64,000 nt of DNA from Halovenus rubra (GCF_026586665.1 NZ_JAODIY010000004.1:180120-244119); one strand, 5' to 3'. Counted from the first letter of the stretch, positions 7,785-17,338 are shown. Notes: generated by a model from the letters alone, not told the origin. Numbers and translations: made by a program.

Positions 7785-9338
7785 TTAGGATTCTGGTGTC
7801 GACTCGACAGGTGCTTGCTCTTGGCTATCGTTCTCGTCGGTAAGATAATGGCAGCCAACGGACGACTCGTTTTCCACGGCCGCTCGCGAAACCAGCAGCG
7901 AGACGACTGAGGCCGAGCGGAGTTCATACAGTGACCGCGAGGTCCGTGTCCGAACATACGCATCAACCTCTCCTTTGAGTCGTCGCAGGATTCCCTGTGC
8001 GCGTTTGAGGCCGCCTGTCGAGCGCTCGATGCCAACTTGCTCGTCCATAACTCGTTGAAGCCGGTTGAACTTTTGTCTCGCGAAGTTCGACGGGAGGTCG
8101 GGGTCTCGCTCAAGTAACTCCGGCGGCTCGATTCTAGCAACACTCGACCCAACCGCATCTTCGCCGGCACGAAGGCCCCAGACGAGTCCCTCCAGCAGGG
8201 AAGTGCTTGCAAGACGGTTTGCGCCGTGGACACCCGTACAGGCACATTCGCCCACAGCATAGAGGTCCGTAAGAGTCGTCTGTCCTCGGTCGTCGACGTC
8301 GATACCGCCACAAAGGAAGTGCTGGGCCGGCGATACGGGGATGCCCGATGTCCACTCGATACCGTGTTCCTCGCATTTGACGGCGAGTTCCGGGAAGTGG
8401 CCGACGAAATCGAACGGTGAGACGTCGAGGTACACCTCGCCAGTTTTCTCGCGCTCGGCTTTGACCGCGCGAGCGACGACATCACGGGGTGCAAGCTCGG
8501 CGTCATCGTGATATTCAGGCATGAACCGCCTGTCGTTCCCGTTCCGGAGGAGCCCTCCCTCTCCGCGAACGGCCTCGCTGATGAGGAATGTTCCATCTTC
8601 CGTTGTACAGGCTGTCGGATGAAACTGAACGTACTCCATGTTCGAAACATCCGCTCCGGCAAGTGCAGCCATCGCAATCCCGTCACCTGTTGCGCCGTCG
8701 GGGTTCGTCGAAGTTGGGTACAGCGCGCCGATTCCGCCTGTTGCTAGAATTGTCGACCCAGCAAAGGTCGGTTCCCAGTCACCGTCGCGTTCGAGCGTCG
8801 CCCCGTACACTTGTCCTTCGTGTCGGAGCAATTCGAGAGCGGCGGTATCTTCTAGAATCTCGACACCCGTCTCCTCGGCAACGTAATTTAAGAAGGGGAC
8901 GTGAATGTGCTTACCAGTTTCTGCGTTAATATGCAGGATACGCGGCTCCTCGTGTGCCGCTTCTTGAGTGTAATCGAACGCTTCGCCGTCGGTGTCGAAC
9001 TCGATACCGATTGTCTCGACCAGAACGTCTCGGACGGCCTCCGTCGCGTTTTCGACGAGGACATCGACAGCGTCCTCGTCCGCTGTTGCACTCGATGCTT
9101 CGACAATATCTTGTTTGAACTGGTCGGGGTTATCCCGGGCAACGGCGATGCCACCCTGTGCCCACCAGGTTGAGGCTTCTTCGGGGCGCTGTGCTTTCGT
9201 TGCGAGCGTTACGTCTGCCCCTGCCCGGTCGGCAGCGAATGCGGCAGCAAGGCCGGCAATGCCGGAACCCAGCACGAGTATTTCAGTCTCTCGTTCGCGA
9301 ATACTGTTCTGGTCGGTTGGGTTCTCGTGTTTGTCCAT
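7785..9338 (-). CDS. nadB: L-aspartate oxidase
   Basis: FAD-dependent oxidation of L-aspartate to iminoaspartate, the substrate of NadA. The 517-residue product has the FAD-binding VLGSGIAGLAAAFAADRAGA (about residues 25-45), EASTWWAQGGIAVA, HFLCGGIDVDDRG and a second flavin contact VGECACTGVHGANRLASTSL, all standard for NadB and the succinate dehydrogenase flavoprotein superfamily. The helical C-terminal domain is present. The NAD-gene neighbours separate it from a succinate dehydrogenase subunit. It starts one base after the nadA stop. Confidence 0.96.
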   Translation of the reverse strand: MDKHENPTDQNSIRERETEILVLGSGIAGLAAAFAADRAGADVTLATKAQRPEEASTWWAQGGIAVARDNPDQFKQDIVEASSATADEDAVDVLVENATEAVRDVLVETIGIEFDTDGEAFDYTQEAAHEEPRILHINAETGKHIHVPFLNYVAEETGVEILEDTAALELLRHEGQVYGATLERDGDWEPTFAGSTILATGGIGALYPTSTNPDGATGDGIAMAALAGADVSNMEYVQFHPTACTTEDGTFLISEAVRGEGGLLRNGNDRRFMPEYHDDAELAPRDVVARAVKAEREKTGEVYLDVSPFDFVGHFPELAVKCEEHGIEWTSGIPVSPAQHFLCGGIDVDDRGQTTLTDLYAVGECACTGVHGANRLASTSLLEGLVWGLRAGEDAVGSSVARIEPPELLERDPDLPSNFARQKFNRLQRVMDEQVGIERSTGGLKRAQGILRRLKGEVDAYVRTRTSRSLYELRSASVVSLLVSRAAVENESSVGCHYLTDENDSQEQAPVESTPES

Positions 9339-9339
9339 G

Positions 9340-10458
9340 CTAGATCTCCAGCATCCGGTCGAGTGCTACTTGTGCTAGTTCTTTCTCCTCGGGTGCGACC
9401 TCAATGACGTTACGCTCGCGGCCCTCGACGAGTTCTTCGAGCACCCATGTCATGTAGTTAGGGTCAATCTGGCGCATCGCGTTGCAGTCCATACAAGCGT
9501 CGCCACACAGCGGCAGGACGTTCACTTCGGGATGCCACCGCGAAAGGTGGTTCGTCAGGTGAATTTCCGTCCCGATGGCCCACGTCTCGTCGGGGTCGGC
9601 GTTCTCGACAGTTTCACAGATTGTCGAGGTGCTCCCAACTACGTCGGCGGCTTCGACGACTTCGCGTCGACACTCAGGGTGGACGACGACGTTTGCGTCT
9701 GGATGTTCCTCCCGGATATCCTCAATGTGGCTCACGCGGAATCGCTCGTGGACTTGGCAGTATCCTTCCCAGAGGATGATGTCGTTTTCGACAGCTTCGG
9801 CCGCATCACTCTCTGGGTCCCATGGATCCCACTCTGCGGTCTCATCTTCCATCCCGAGGCGGTGTGCGGTGTTCTCCCCGAGATGCTTGTCAGGGAGGAA
9901 TAGAACCTTGTCACCACGCTCGAATGCGTATTCGAACGCGCGATGTGCGTTCGAGGAGGTACAGACCAGCCCACCCTGCTCGGCACAGAACGCCTTCAGG
10001 TCGGCATAGGAGTTCATGTAGGTGATTGGGATGATATTCTCGTCAGTCTTTGATGTGAGCTCGGCCCACGCTGTATCAACCTGCAGTGCTTCGGCCATTC
10101 CCGCCATCGGACATGACGCCTCCATGCTCGGAAGGATGACTGTCTGGTCGTCGTCCGTGATGATGTCGGCGGACTCGGCCATGAACGTGACCCCGCCAAA
10201 TATGACGTAGTCGGCATCGGCGTCGGCGGCGGCTTGGCTCAACTGGTAGGAGTCGCCGATAAAATCAGCGTGTTCGACGATTTCTCGGCGCTGATAGTTG
10301 TGGCCAAGGATGACCACCTCCTCACCTAGTTCGTCCAATGCCGCCTTGATGCGTTGGCGGCGTTGATTCTCTTCGAGTTCCCGATACGCTGGCGGGAGTT
10401 GCTCTAGGTTGTCGTACTTGAACAGACTCAGATCCGTCTCGAACGCGGCAGTTTCCAT
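9340..10458 (-). CDS. nadA: quinolinate synthase A
   Basis: Oxygen-sensitive [4Fe-4S] enzyme condensing iminoaspartate with dihydroxyacetone phosphate to quinolinate. About 372 residues. Motifs: VVILGHNYQRREIVEHADFIGDS near the N-terminus, VIFGGVTFMAESADI, MEASCPMAGM, VHPECRREVVEAADVVGSTS and LCGDACMDCNAMRQIDPNYM, which supply the candidate cluster cysteines. I take the ATG at 10458, since METAAFETDLSLFKYDNLEQ is the family-like N-terminus; a GTG at 10467 would add three residues. It leads the operon; a weak TATA-like stretch (TAATTACT) lies near 10482-10489 on the minus strand. Confidence 0.95.
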   Translation of the reverse strand: METAAFETDLSLFKYDNLEQLPPAYRELEENQRRQRIKAALDELGEEVVILGHNYQRREIVEHADFIGDSYQLSQAAADADADYVIFGGVTFMAESADIITDDDQTVILPSMEASCPMAGMAEALQVDTAWAELTSKTDENIIPITYMNSYADLKAFCAEQGGLVCTSSNAHRAFEYAFERGDKVLFLPDKHLGENTAHRLGMEDETAEWDPWDPESDAAEAVENDIILWEGYCQVHERFRVSHIEDIREEHPDANVVVHPECRREVVEAADVVGSTSTICETVENADPDETWAIGTEIHLTNHLSRWHPEVNVLPLCGDACMDCNAMRQIDPNYMTWVLEELVEGRERNVIEVAPEEKELAQVALDRMLEI

Positions 10459-10628
10459 TTCTGGCACAGATGCTCACCCAGTAGTAATTAGAGTCTATGG
10501 TCTCTCCTTTTGAAAAGATTTTGTATTCAATACGGTAGACTGGTAACTCAAACTGTTTCTATGCCGAGGGTGTGCCTTGTCGGTAGCTTTCCGAAACGCT
10601 TACTCACCTCTCGGCGGCAGAGTACGGT

Positions 10629-11468
10629 GTGAACGACATACATAGCGACTGGGGAGATTGGATACCTCGGGCAGTTGAGGATGCCGACCCCGATGGCATC
10701 CGCCTCTGGTATCTGGGGTGTAACGGGTTCGTACTCAAAAGCTCGGGCGGAACAACGCTGTTTATCGACCCGTATCTTGGAACGGGTGACCCGCCCCGGA
10801 CAGTACGGATGATACCGGTACCGTTTGACCCATATGACGTAGCGACTGCTGATGCGGTACTTGCCACACACGAGCACAGCGACCACGTCCACGGCCCAAG
10901 TCAGGCACCAATACTCGCCGAAACTGGTGCGCAGTTCTACGCACCTGAGGCGAGCCTCGGCGTCACAGATAAGCAGGCATGGACCGACGAGTGGGCAGTC
11001 ACGTCGGACCAACTGACCAGCGTTGGGACCGGCGACACACTAGAGATCGGGGACCTGACTGTTCACGTCCATGCAGCCAACGATCCTGACGCCGACCAGC
11101 CAGTCGCGTACGTCATCGAACACGAGACTGAGACATTTGTTCACGGTGGTGATGCCCGCCCCGGGAAGTTTGAGACTATTGGTGACACCTACGATGTCGA
11201 TCTGGGTGTCCTCGCGTTTGGCTCTGCGGGAATGATTCCTGATAAGGAAACTCGTGAGCCAAAGCGGACGAAGTGGTACAACGACGAGAACATGCTCATT
11301 GAGGCGGCGAACGAATTACAACTCAATCGACTCATTCCTACTCATTGGGATATGTGGAAAGGGCTGACCGCTGACCCATCAGCCGTTGTCAAGCACGCGT
11401 GCCGGTTTGAGTATCCGCGTCAGCTCGACATAATTGAAATCGGAGATACGGTCAATCTACCCCGCTAG
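10629..11468 (+). CDS. UlaG-like metallo-beta-lactamase-fold hydrolase
   Basis: Metallo-beta-lactamase-fold protein of 279 residues. The zinc motif is ATHEHSDHVHG (HxHxDH), with later ligand candidates in FVHGGDARPG and a C-terminal LIPTHWDMWKG. The N-terminus (WGDWIPRAV, then LWYLGCNGFVLKSSGGTTLFI) closely resembles E. coli L-ascorbate-6-phosphate lactonase UlaG, including the WxLGC(N/T)G pattern. No ascorbate-utilisation genes are nearby, so the substrate is open. The GTG at 10629 was chosen because it keeps this N-terminal family sequence. It is transcribed divergently from nadA. Confidence 0.8.
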   Translation: MNDIHSDWGDWIPRAVEDADPDGIRLWYLGCNGFVLKSSGGTTLFIDPYLGTGDPPRTVRMIPVPFDPYDVATADAVLATHEHSDHVHGPSQAPILAETGAQFYAPEASLGVTDKQAWTDEWAVTSDQLTSVGTGDTLEIGDLTVHVHAANDPDADQPVAYVIEHETETFVHGGDARPGKFETIGDTYDVDLGVLAFGSAGMIPDKETREPKRTKWYNDENMLIEAANELQLNRLIPTHWDMWKGLTADPSAVVKHACRFEYPRQLDIIEIGDTVNLPR

Positions 11469-11543
11469 CTCTGCGATGCACGCAACACGGCGACCGTTAT
11501 TACCGTCGTGTCAGCTATTTGCTGGCTATTCTCTAGTAAACAG

Positions 11544-11551
11544 GTTTAATA
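11544..11551 (+). promoter_or_regulatory. TATA box for the coiled-coil gene
   Basis: GTTTAATA centred about 29 bases before the ATG at 11577, fitting a leaderless transcript. Confidence 0.55.
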
Positions 11552-11576
11552 TCGTTGCCATCCCGACCTATTATAT

Positions 11577-12806
11577 ATGAGCGATTCACAGACATATCAG
11601 GAGCTCACAGTCGCCTCGGACGGGGTGGAAGTCGTCAAACGGTTCGAGGAAGAAGAGTTTCCTGTTCCGGCGATTGCCTTCGAGTTCACGTCCCACCGTG
11701 ATGAGGAGGTAACTGTTATTCTCTCCGATACCGTCCCAGATAATATCGAGGTAGAGGACCTTGGCTTTCATCCAGAGTATGGGAGCGAACACTGGGTCAT
11801 CGAAAACGACACCGAAATTGCTTTCGAGCGGGAAATTGGGGCAGAAAAGTCGTACACGACAGTCTACGGAATTCGTGCAACTGGCAGTGATGATGTCGAG
11901 CAGTTCCTGACTGAACCAACCATCGAGGAAGTTGAGCCGCCACTCCCCGATGACGAGGACCCTGTCGGAGATGTCATTCCTGAGAGCGATGACGACGTGG
12001 TCAAGGAGGCTATCTCCGGAGATGGCGAAATTCCCGGACTCGAGGAACCTGAAGAAGGCGATGACAGTGAAAGTGAGGATATCGCGAAACTCGACCTGAA
12101 CGATCCGGGTGAGTCAGAAGCCGAACAGACAGAAGCTACAGAGGAGGAGACCACCGATTCGGATGACGACTCATCTGAGGTCACAAGCGGGGGAGCAACT
12201 GTCGTCGAACAGATGGCAGCCGAAATCCGAGAGCAGGAAGTCTCGGCTGAAGACGTGAAACTGCTCCGCAAAGCGTTCAAAATGGCTGGTGACGACAACG
12301 GAGCCACCGCAGCCAAGGTCGACCAGGTACAGGACGATGTCGCTGATTTGCGGGCGTACACAAGTGCCCTCGAAGAGTTCCTCGACGAGAACGGAACTGG
12401 TCAAGAAATCCTGAACGACCTTGAGTCAAAGGTAGAGACGTTCGATTCAGAGCTTTCGACAGTCGAATCTAGCCTCGAAACCAACAGCAAACAGTTAGAG
12501 ACTGTGACAGAGACAGTCGAAGAATTCCAAGGGGATATTCAGTCTCTGGACGACGATATCGAAACGGTCTCCAATGAAATGGACTCTCTGTCGGGCGAAG
12601 TTGATAACGTTACTGACCAAGTTCAGACCATTGACGATAATCTCTCAGAGTTCGAAGAGACGCTTGGGGCCGTCGAATCGGAAATTGAAGAGCTACAAGA
12701 GACAGTCTCTGACGAAGACGTGGCAGAACGAGTCGAAGACATCGAAGAAGAAATAAGCAACCTCCAGTCTTGGCAAGAGCAGATCAAGCAGACATTTGGC
12801 GGCTAA
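11577..12806 (+). CDS. acidic coiled-coil protein of unknown function
   Basis: A 409-residue, very acidic soluble protein in three parts. Residues 1 to about 115 look like a beta-rich domain (VPAIAFEFTSHRDEEVTVIL, DLGFHPEYGSEHWVIEND). Residues about 115-205 are a low-complexity Glu/Asp/Ser/Thr linker. Residues about 210-409 are a long coiled coil with leucine and isoleucine heptads and frequent acidic positions, ending NLQSWQEQIKQTFGG. There is no signal peptide or membrane helix, and no Walker motif, so it is not an SMC ATPase. I do not recognise a family with a known role. A structural or scaffolding function is a guess from the coiled coil. It has its own TATA box. Confidence 0.85.
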   Translation: MSDSQTYQELTVASDGVEVVKRFEEEEFPVPAIAFEFTSHRDEEVTVILSDTVPDNIEVEDLGFHPEYGSEHWVIENDTEIAFEREIGAEKSYTTVYGIRATGSDDVEQFLTEPTIEEVEPPLPDDEDPVGDVIPESDDDVVKEAISGDGEIPGLEEPEEGDDSESEDIAKLDLNDPGESEAEQTEATEEETTDSDDDSSEVTSGGATVVEQMAAEIREQEVSAEDVKLLRKAFKMAGDDNGATAAKVDQVQDDVADLRAYTSALEEFLDENGTGQEILNDLESKVETFDSELSTVESSLETNSKQLETVTETVEEFQGDIQSLDDDIETVSNEMDSLSGEVDNVTDQVQTIDDNLSEFEETLGAVESEIEELQETVSDEDVAERVEDIEEEISNLQSWQEQIKQTFGG

Positions 12807-12835
12807 CCTCCATCTGTCCGAGGGCAGTAGCCATA

Positions 12836-13795
12836 CTACTTTTCGGGGTTGTCCGCATTACTGGCCCTCGTCTCTGTGTGTCCGTTGTTTTGTCGGCGTT
12901 CCCGTTCGACAGTTGTGACGACGATACCGGCGAGGATAATACTCCCGCCGAGGAGAGTATACCGTGTCGGTATCTCGGCGAGCAACACGAATGCAAGCAC
13001 CGTCGCTCCAACCGGCTCGCCAAGCATTGACACGGAGACAAGGGTTGATTCGAGGTGTTTGAGCGCCCAGTTGATGACGGTGTGCCCGAGCAGGCCGGGT
13101 CCTGTGGCGAGTCCGAGGAAGATAAGCCACTCTCTGGGAGGGTACCCTGTCAGCGAACTCCCTCGCAGGAGCGCGATAACGAACAGACAGACGGTACAGA
13201 CGCTATAGACCACGACAACGTAGGGGATTAGCGAGACACGCTGGCGGAGTGACCTGCCAGCGAGGACATACCCGGCAGCCATCACTGCACCAAAGAGCGC
13301 AAGCCCGTTGCCCAGAAGAGGGTTTGCTCCAACGAGTACGCCGCCAAGTAGGTCCCCAAGCGACATTACAATTACTCCGACGACGGCAACCAGAATACCA
13401 AGTATCATCCGGCGGGTGATATGCTCGGCAAGCAACAGCCACGCTCCGACAGCAACAAAAAGCGGCTGAGACTGGACGAGCGTGACGCTGGCTGCGACGC
13501 TCGTCCACTCCAGACTTTCGAACCACGAGGCAAAATGGAGCGCTAGCGCTATCCCCGAGAGCGCCGCGAAAGCGAGATCGTTCTTTTCTATCGCCCGAAA
13601 CTCACCGCGATATCGCCAGAGAGCGACTGGCAACAGCGGGAGCGTCGTGAACAAGACTCGATAAAACGCAGCCACGGTGGAGGGCGCATTGCTAAAGCGA
13701 ACTAAAAGTGCCCCTGTGCTAATACCGACAATGGCGACGCCGAGACCGATGAGCGGACGGCGTTGCTCAAGCTTTAAGCCCAGAGCGGCTGACAC
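12836..13795 (-). CDS. DMT/EamA-family transporter
   Basis: Drug/metabolite transporter superfamily permease of 319 residues with about ten hydrophobic helices in two EamA repeats. Repeat 1 starts LIGLGVAIVGISTGALLVRF and includes FYRVLFTTLPLLPVALWRYR and SWFESLEWTSVAASVTLVQS; repeat 2 includes LPLFGAVMAAGYVLAGRSL-like sequence and LGHTVINWALKHLESTLVS. The basic C-terminal tail is cytoplasmic. The start codon is GTG at 13795. Substrates of this group are varied (metabolites, amino acids); none can be assigned. It converges with the coiled-coil gene. Confidence 0.9.
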   Translation of the reverse strand: MSAALGLKLEQRRPLIGLGVAIVGISTGALLVRFSNAPSTVAAFYRVLFTTLPLLPVALWRYRGEFRAIEKNDLAFAALSGIALALHFASWFESLEWTSVAASVTLVQSQPLFVAVGAWLLLAEHITRRMILGILVAVVGVIVMSLGDLLGGVLVGANPLLGNGLALFGAVMAAGYVLAGRSLRQRVSLIPYVVVVYSVCTVCLFVIALLRGSSLTGYPPREWLIFLGLATGPGLLGHTVINWALKHLESTLVSVSMLGEPVGATVLAFVLLAEIPTRYTLLGGSIILAGIVVTTVERERRQNNGHTETRASNADNPEK

Positions 13796-13857
13796 GGCAA
13801 TAGATCCGGGCCGAGGTTGGATACTGTTTTCGGAAGCGTAGCCGCTGTGAACAACCG

Positions 13858-14565
13858 TCAGGCGTCACCGTACACCGGAACTGCTGCGCCACTTGTGACA
13901 CTTGTAGCATCGCTACAAAGCGCAAGGAAGGTGTCGGCGATGTCAGTGGGGTCAACCCACTCAGAGTGGTCTGCATCCGGCATCATCTCACGGTTCATCG
14001 GCGTGTCGATGACACTTGGCATTACTGCATTCGCTCGGAGTTCATCGTTTTCGGCTGCAATCGTCTCGGTAAGCAGTCGGACGCCAGCTTTTGTTGCGCG
14101 ATAGATACCATCGCCCTCGCCACCTTCGAGCGATGACTCTGCCGAGACGCTGACGATAGCGCCGGACTGCTCGTTGATGTGTGGAATCGCGTGCTTTGAG
14201 GCGAGGAACATAGTCTTCAGGTTTACGTCGAACAGAAAGTCGAACGTTGAACCCGCTGTCTCATCGATTGAGTCGCCACCGCGCCACGTTCCTGCGATGT
14301 TGGCGAGGAAATCTAGCTGGCCGTGGCTGGCGACGATACCTTCGACGGTTTCTTCGACGACACTTTCGTCAGTGAAATCACCGTGATAGAAATCAACTCT
14401 CTCGGGTGAGTCGAGCAGGAAATCCTCGTCGTCTGGTGTGACAAGGTCGGCTCCACAGACGACCGCGCCTGCGTCGAGAAACCCTTCCGCGACGGCACTA
14501 CCGAGCGCGCCGCCGATGCCAGTTACAAGCACGACACTGTCAGGAAAGTCAAACGTTGCTGACAT
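13858..14565 (-). CDS. short-chain dehydrogenase/reductase (SDR)
   Basis: NAD(P)-dependent oxidoreductase of 235 residues with a Rossmann fold. The cofactor motif is VLVTGIGGALGSAVA (TGxxxGxG), the structural motif is LANIAG in place of NNAG, and the catalytic YxxxK is in IYRATKAGVRLL, preceded by the serine strand IVSVSAESS. The C-terminus VTSGAAVPVYGDA matches classical SDRs. The closest types are 3-oxoacyl-ACP-reductase-like enzymes, but SDR substrate cannot be read from sequence. It lies 62 bases upstream of the DMT transporter and may share its transcript. Confidence 0.88.
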   Translation of the reverse strand: MSATFDFPDSVVLVTGIGGALGSAVAEGFLDAGAVVCGADLVTPDDEDFLLDSPERVDFYHGDFTDESVVEETVEGIVASHGQLDFLANIAGTWRGGDSIDETAGSTFDFLFDVNLKTMFLASKHAIPHINEQSGAIVSVSAESSLEGGEGDGIYRATKAGVRLLTETIAAENDELRANAVMPSVIDTPMNREMMPDADHSEWVDPTDIADTFLALCSDATSVTSGAAVPVYGDA

Positions 14566-15245
14566 GACTTATACAATGGCCCGAATACGGATAAATTTCG
14601 GTTTCAGTGTATACACAACGTCCGACATTGCCGTGACCATTATCGGCTGGCCGAGTGAATTGATTGTATCGAACACGAGAACAGTGGCCTGCAAGAAGAT
14701 ATTCACGTGGCAGTTGCGACTGAAAATGATACTCATAAGACAGCACAGGCAATTGAATTCCACTGGTAACATAACAGTTACCTGCATCATCGAAAAGGGC
14801 GATGAGGTCCCCGGTACGACACCCGCTGAACAGGCTGATTGTGTCCGTACTCATCTCTGAGGGTGGTTCTTCGCTCGTGTGCTACCCTGGCCAAGCCTAC
14901 GCTGTCTTTCATGACGGCCCTGTGAGAAACAGGCCAGATGCGACACTCGATGGTATGTAACTATTTGATATAGACCTGCCAAACAGTTGGGCAGATGTTG
15001 CCCGCAAAACAGAAGAGAACGTCGACACTCCTTGTTTTAGATTGCTATCTAATTTGTAGATAGTTTCAACAAAGTGTATATTACAGTTACCTCTTGTTTG
15101 TACTGTTGCATGTACCATGCTGCTGTCTGCATGTTTCGTGCTTTTCACTCACATATCGAATATCTGAATTTGATACTGTTAAAAAACACAAATTATAAAC
15201 ATTTGTGATGAGTGTGTGAGAAACAGCTTAGTGACCAGTGTGAAC
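14566..15245. other. long AT-rich intergenic region
   Basis: About 680 bases between divergent genes, visibly richer in A and T than the flanks. Frames in it are short and lack acidic haloarchaeal composition, so I call no gene. It holds a CTATCT/AGATAG inverted repeat at 15045-15063 and a TATA-like TTATAAAC near 15192-15199 that probably serves the downstream kinase gene. Confidence 0.5.
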
Positions 15246-17282
15246 ATGATCTTCAACAAGCAGATTGAGTGGTGTGATACACTTGTCGAACAGTTGGAGA
15301 TGCCGGTATTCGTTCTCAATGACTCGGGTGAATTTGAGTATGTTAGTGAGACACTGTTAGAACACTTCCCTGACGCGAACAACGCTACTGACCCTCCATC
15401 ACTCGAGCAATGTAACGTAACACAGTTTATCTCAGACAAAGACTTTGATAAATTAGAAGCGATATTCGACACCAAATCAGCCCCAAAGCGTGACTCTGTC
15501 ACAGTTCAGTTCGAACGATGGAAAGGACAAGACCCAGCGTTTGAAGTGATTGAGTGTGACGGTGTGGCGGTCGGCTGCCAACCGCCTGAGATCACCCGCG
15601 AACCGACAGACGATACTGACCAGTTTCTCAAAGCTCTCGAACAGCTACATGAGGTAACAAACAGGCTCTATGCGTCCGATTCAGTTGCCACGGGTCTGGA
15701 GATCACAACCGAAGCGGCCGTCGAAACACTCGGATTTGATTGGTGTCTTCTGGCGGAGGCGACAGACGGTGTCTTCAAAATCCGAGAGGTTACGGAAGGC
15801 TCTCCGGTAACGGTCGATGATATACTACTCTCAACAACACAGGGCGTTGCTGGTGCTGTCTACCAGAGTGGTGAGTCATGCCTTGTGGGGAACATCGACA
15901 ACTCTGATATCGCAGCCCCGACACATCCATTCATCTGCTCGACAGTAACCGTGCCAGTCGGTGATTGGGGTATCTTCCAAGCCCTATCAAAAACCGAAAA
16001 CGCATTCGACGAACACGAGAAACAACTCGCAGAGACGTTAATTGCGCCACTGGCGACAAAAATCGAACAGATCCAACGGAAAGACGCGCTCAGGACGAGT
16101 AACGAAGTCAAACAGCGACAACGAACGCAAATCGAAGCACTACATAGTGTGGCGACCGAAATGAAGACCGCGACGACCAGAGCTGAAGTTTACGACATGA
16201 CCATCGAAGCTGTCGAAGATATTCTAGAGTTCAACTTCTGTGTTATCGACGAGGTCGTTGGTGATTTTCTTGTCCCACAGACTGTCGGGTCGAATATGTC
16301 GGACAAAGACTACTACGAACGAATCGCCATCAACAGCTCAGGAAATCTTGGATGCCTGACATACCGCGAAGAGGAACCGTTCGTTGTCGACTCGTTACAG
16401 GATGCCGGGTTCGAACCGGCGAACTCGAACTACGCATCGGCGATCAGTCTCCCGCTTGCTGACTGGGGTGTCTTCCAAGTTGTCTCCACGGAGGAAGCCG
16501 CCTTCGATGAAGTTGACTGTCGAGTTATAGAACTGCTCACTGAATATGCTGTCGCTGCTATCGACCGCATCGAGCGGGAAACAGAACTTAAGCGGCGTGC
16601 AAAAGAGTTTGAGGCACAGATCTCGCGTCTTGATGAGTTCGCGAGCATTGTTTCTCATGACCTTCGGAACCCGTTGAACGTTGCCTCTCTTCGCACACAG
16701 CAAGCGATGCGCACCGGAAACACAGACGAACTGGAGACCGTTCTCGACTCCATCGAGCGGATGGATTCAATTATCGAGAACGTCCTGACACTTGCACGAC
16801 AAGGAAACGCTGCTGAGGAACACGACCCAGTCGCCTTAAGCGACGCCATTTACCAGTGCTGGGAGCTTGTTCCATCCGAGCAAGCGTCGCTTACAGTTAC
16901 TGGCGACCGAATCATCAAAGCAAACGAAAATCAGCTGTGCCACCTCTTCGAGAATTTGTTCCGTAACGCCGTCGAACATGGCTCTACCGCTCCTGAAGAT
17001 GGTACTACAAGCGGTGAAACGGAGACAGTCACAATCGAGACTGGCGTACTTTCGGATTCGCGGGGATTTTACGTCGAGGATGACGGCCCAGGAATCGACG
17101 ACGAAAACAGAGAGAAGGTCTTTGACCGTGGCTATTCCCAATCAAGACAGGGTACCGGTCTTGGCCTCGCTATCGTCGCTGAGGTTGTCGACAGCCACGG
17201 TTGGGATATCCGGGTCGGTGAAGGCTCTGCAGGCGGTGCGCGCTTTGAAATAACTGGTGTGGCGATTCCGGACCGTCTGTAG
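15246..17282 (+). CDS. PAS-GAF-GAF sensor histidine kinase
   Basis: Cytoplasmic two-component sensor kinase of 678 residues. Order: a PAS-like domain (about 10-110, MPVFVLNDSGEFEYVSETLL), two GAF domains (about 135-275 and 295-440), then HisKA with the phospho-acceptor His471 in IVSHDLRNPLN. The HATPase_c domain has NLFRNAVEHG (N box), VEDDGPGIDDENREKVFDRG (G1/F) and GTGLGLAIVAEVVDSHGWDI (G2). No membrane segment. Both GAF domains carry the same G(D/A)DWG(I/V)FQ-like strand (VGDWGIFQALS, LADWGVFQVVS). The ATG at 15246 is used; a GTG at 15216 would add ten residues. No response regulator lies beside it. Confidence 0.92.
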   Translation: MIFNKQIEWCDTLVEQLEMPVFVLNDSGEFEYVSETLLEHFPDANNATDPPSLEQCNVTQFISDKDFDKLEAIFDTKSAPKRDSVTVQFERWKGQDPAFEVIECDGVAVGCQPPEITREPTDDTDQFLKALEQLHEVTNRLYASDSVATGLEITTEAAVETLGFDWCLLAEATDGVFKIREVTEGSPVTVDDILLSTTQGVAGAVYQSGESCLVGNIDNSDIAAPTHPFICSTVTVPVGDWGIFQALSKTENAFDEHEKQLAETLIAPLATKIEQIQRKDALRTSNEVKQRQRTQIEALHSVATEMKTATTRAEVYDMTIEAVEDILEFNFCVIDEVVGDFLVPQTVGSNMSDKDYYERIAINSSGNLGCLTYREEEPFVVDSLQDAGFEPANSNYASAISLPLADWGVFQVVSTEEAAFDEVDCRVIELLTEYAVAAIDRIERETELKRRAKEFEAQISRLDEFASIVSHDLRNPLNVASLRTQQAMRTGNTDELETVLDSIERMDSIIENVLTLARQGNAAEEHDPVALSDAIYQCWELVPSEQASLTVTGDRIIKANENQLCHLFENLFRNAVEHGSTAPEDGTTSGETETVTIETGVLSDSRGFYVEDDGPGIDDENREKVFDRGYSQSRQGTGLGLAIVAEVVDSHGWDIRVGEGSAGGARFEITGVAIPDRL

Positions 17283-17338
17283 CGGCGAGATAAGACGAGA
17301 CAGGTAGATTCATAGCCCTGTCTACCCGAGGTAAATAC

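Noticed and set aside
14549-14854. 101-residue minus-strand frame upstream of the SDR gene
   Set aside because: Cysteine-, tyrosine- and serine-rich with few acidic residues, and overlaps the SDR start; not like a haloarchaeal protein.
15045-15063. Inverted repeat as a transcription terminator
   Set aside because: Only six pairs, in an AT-rich region, and not placed at the end of any gene; kept only as a low-interest observation.
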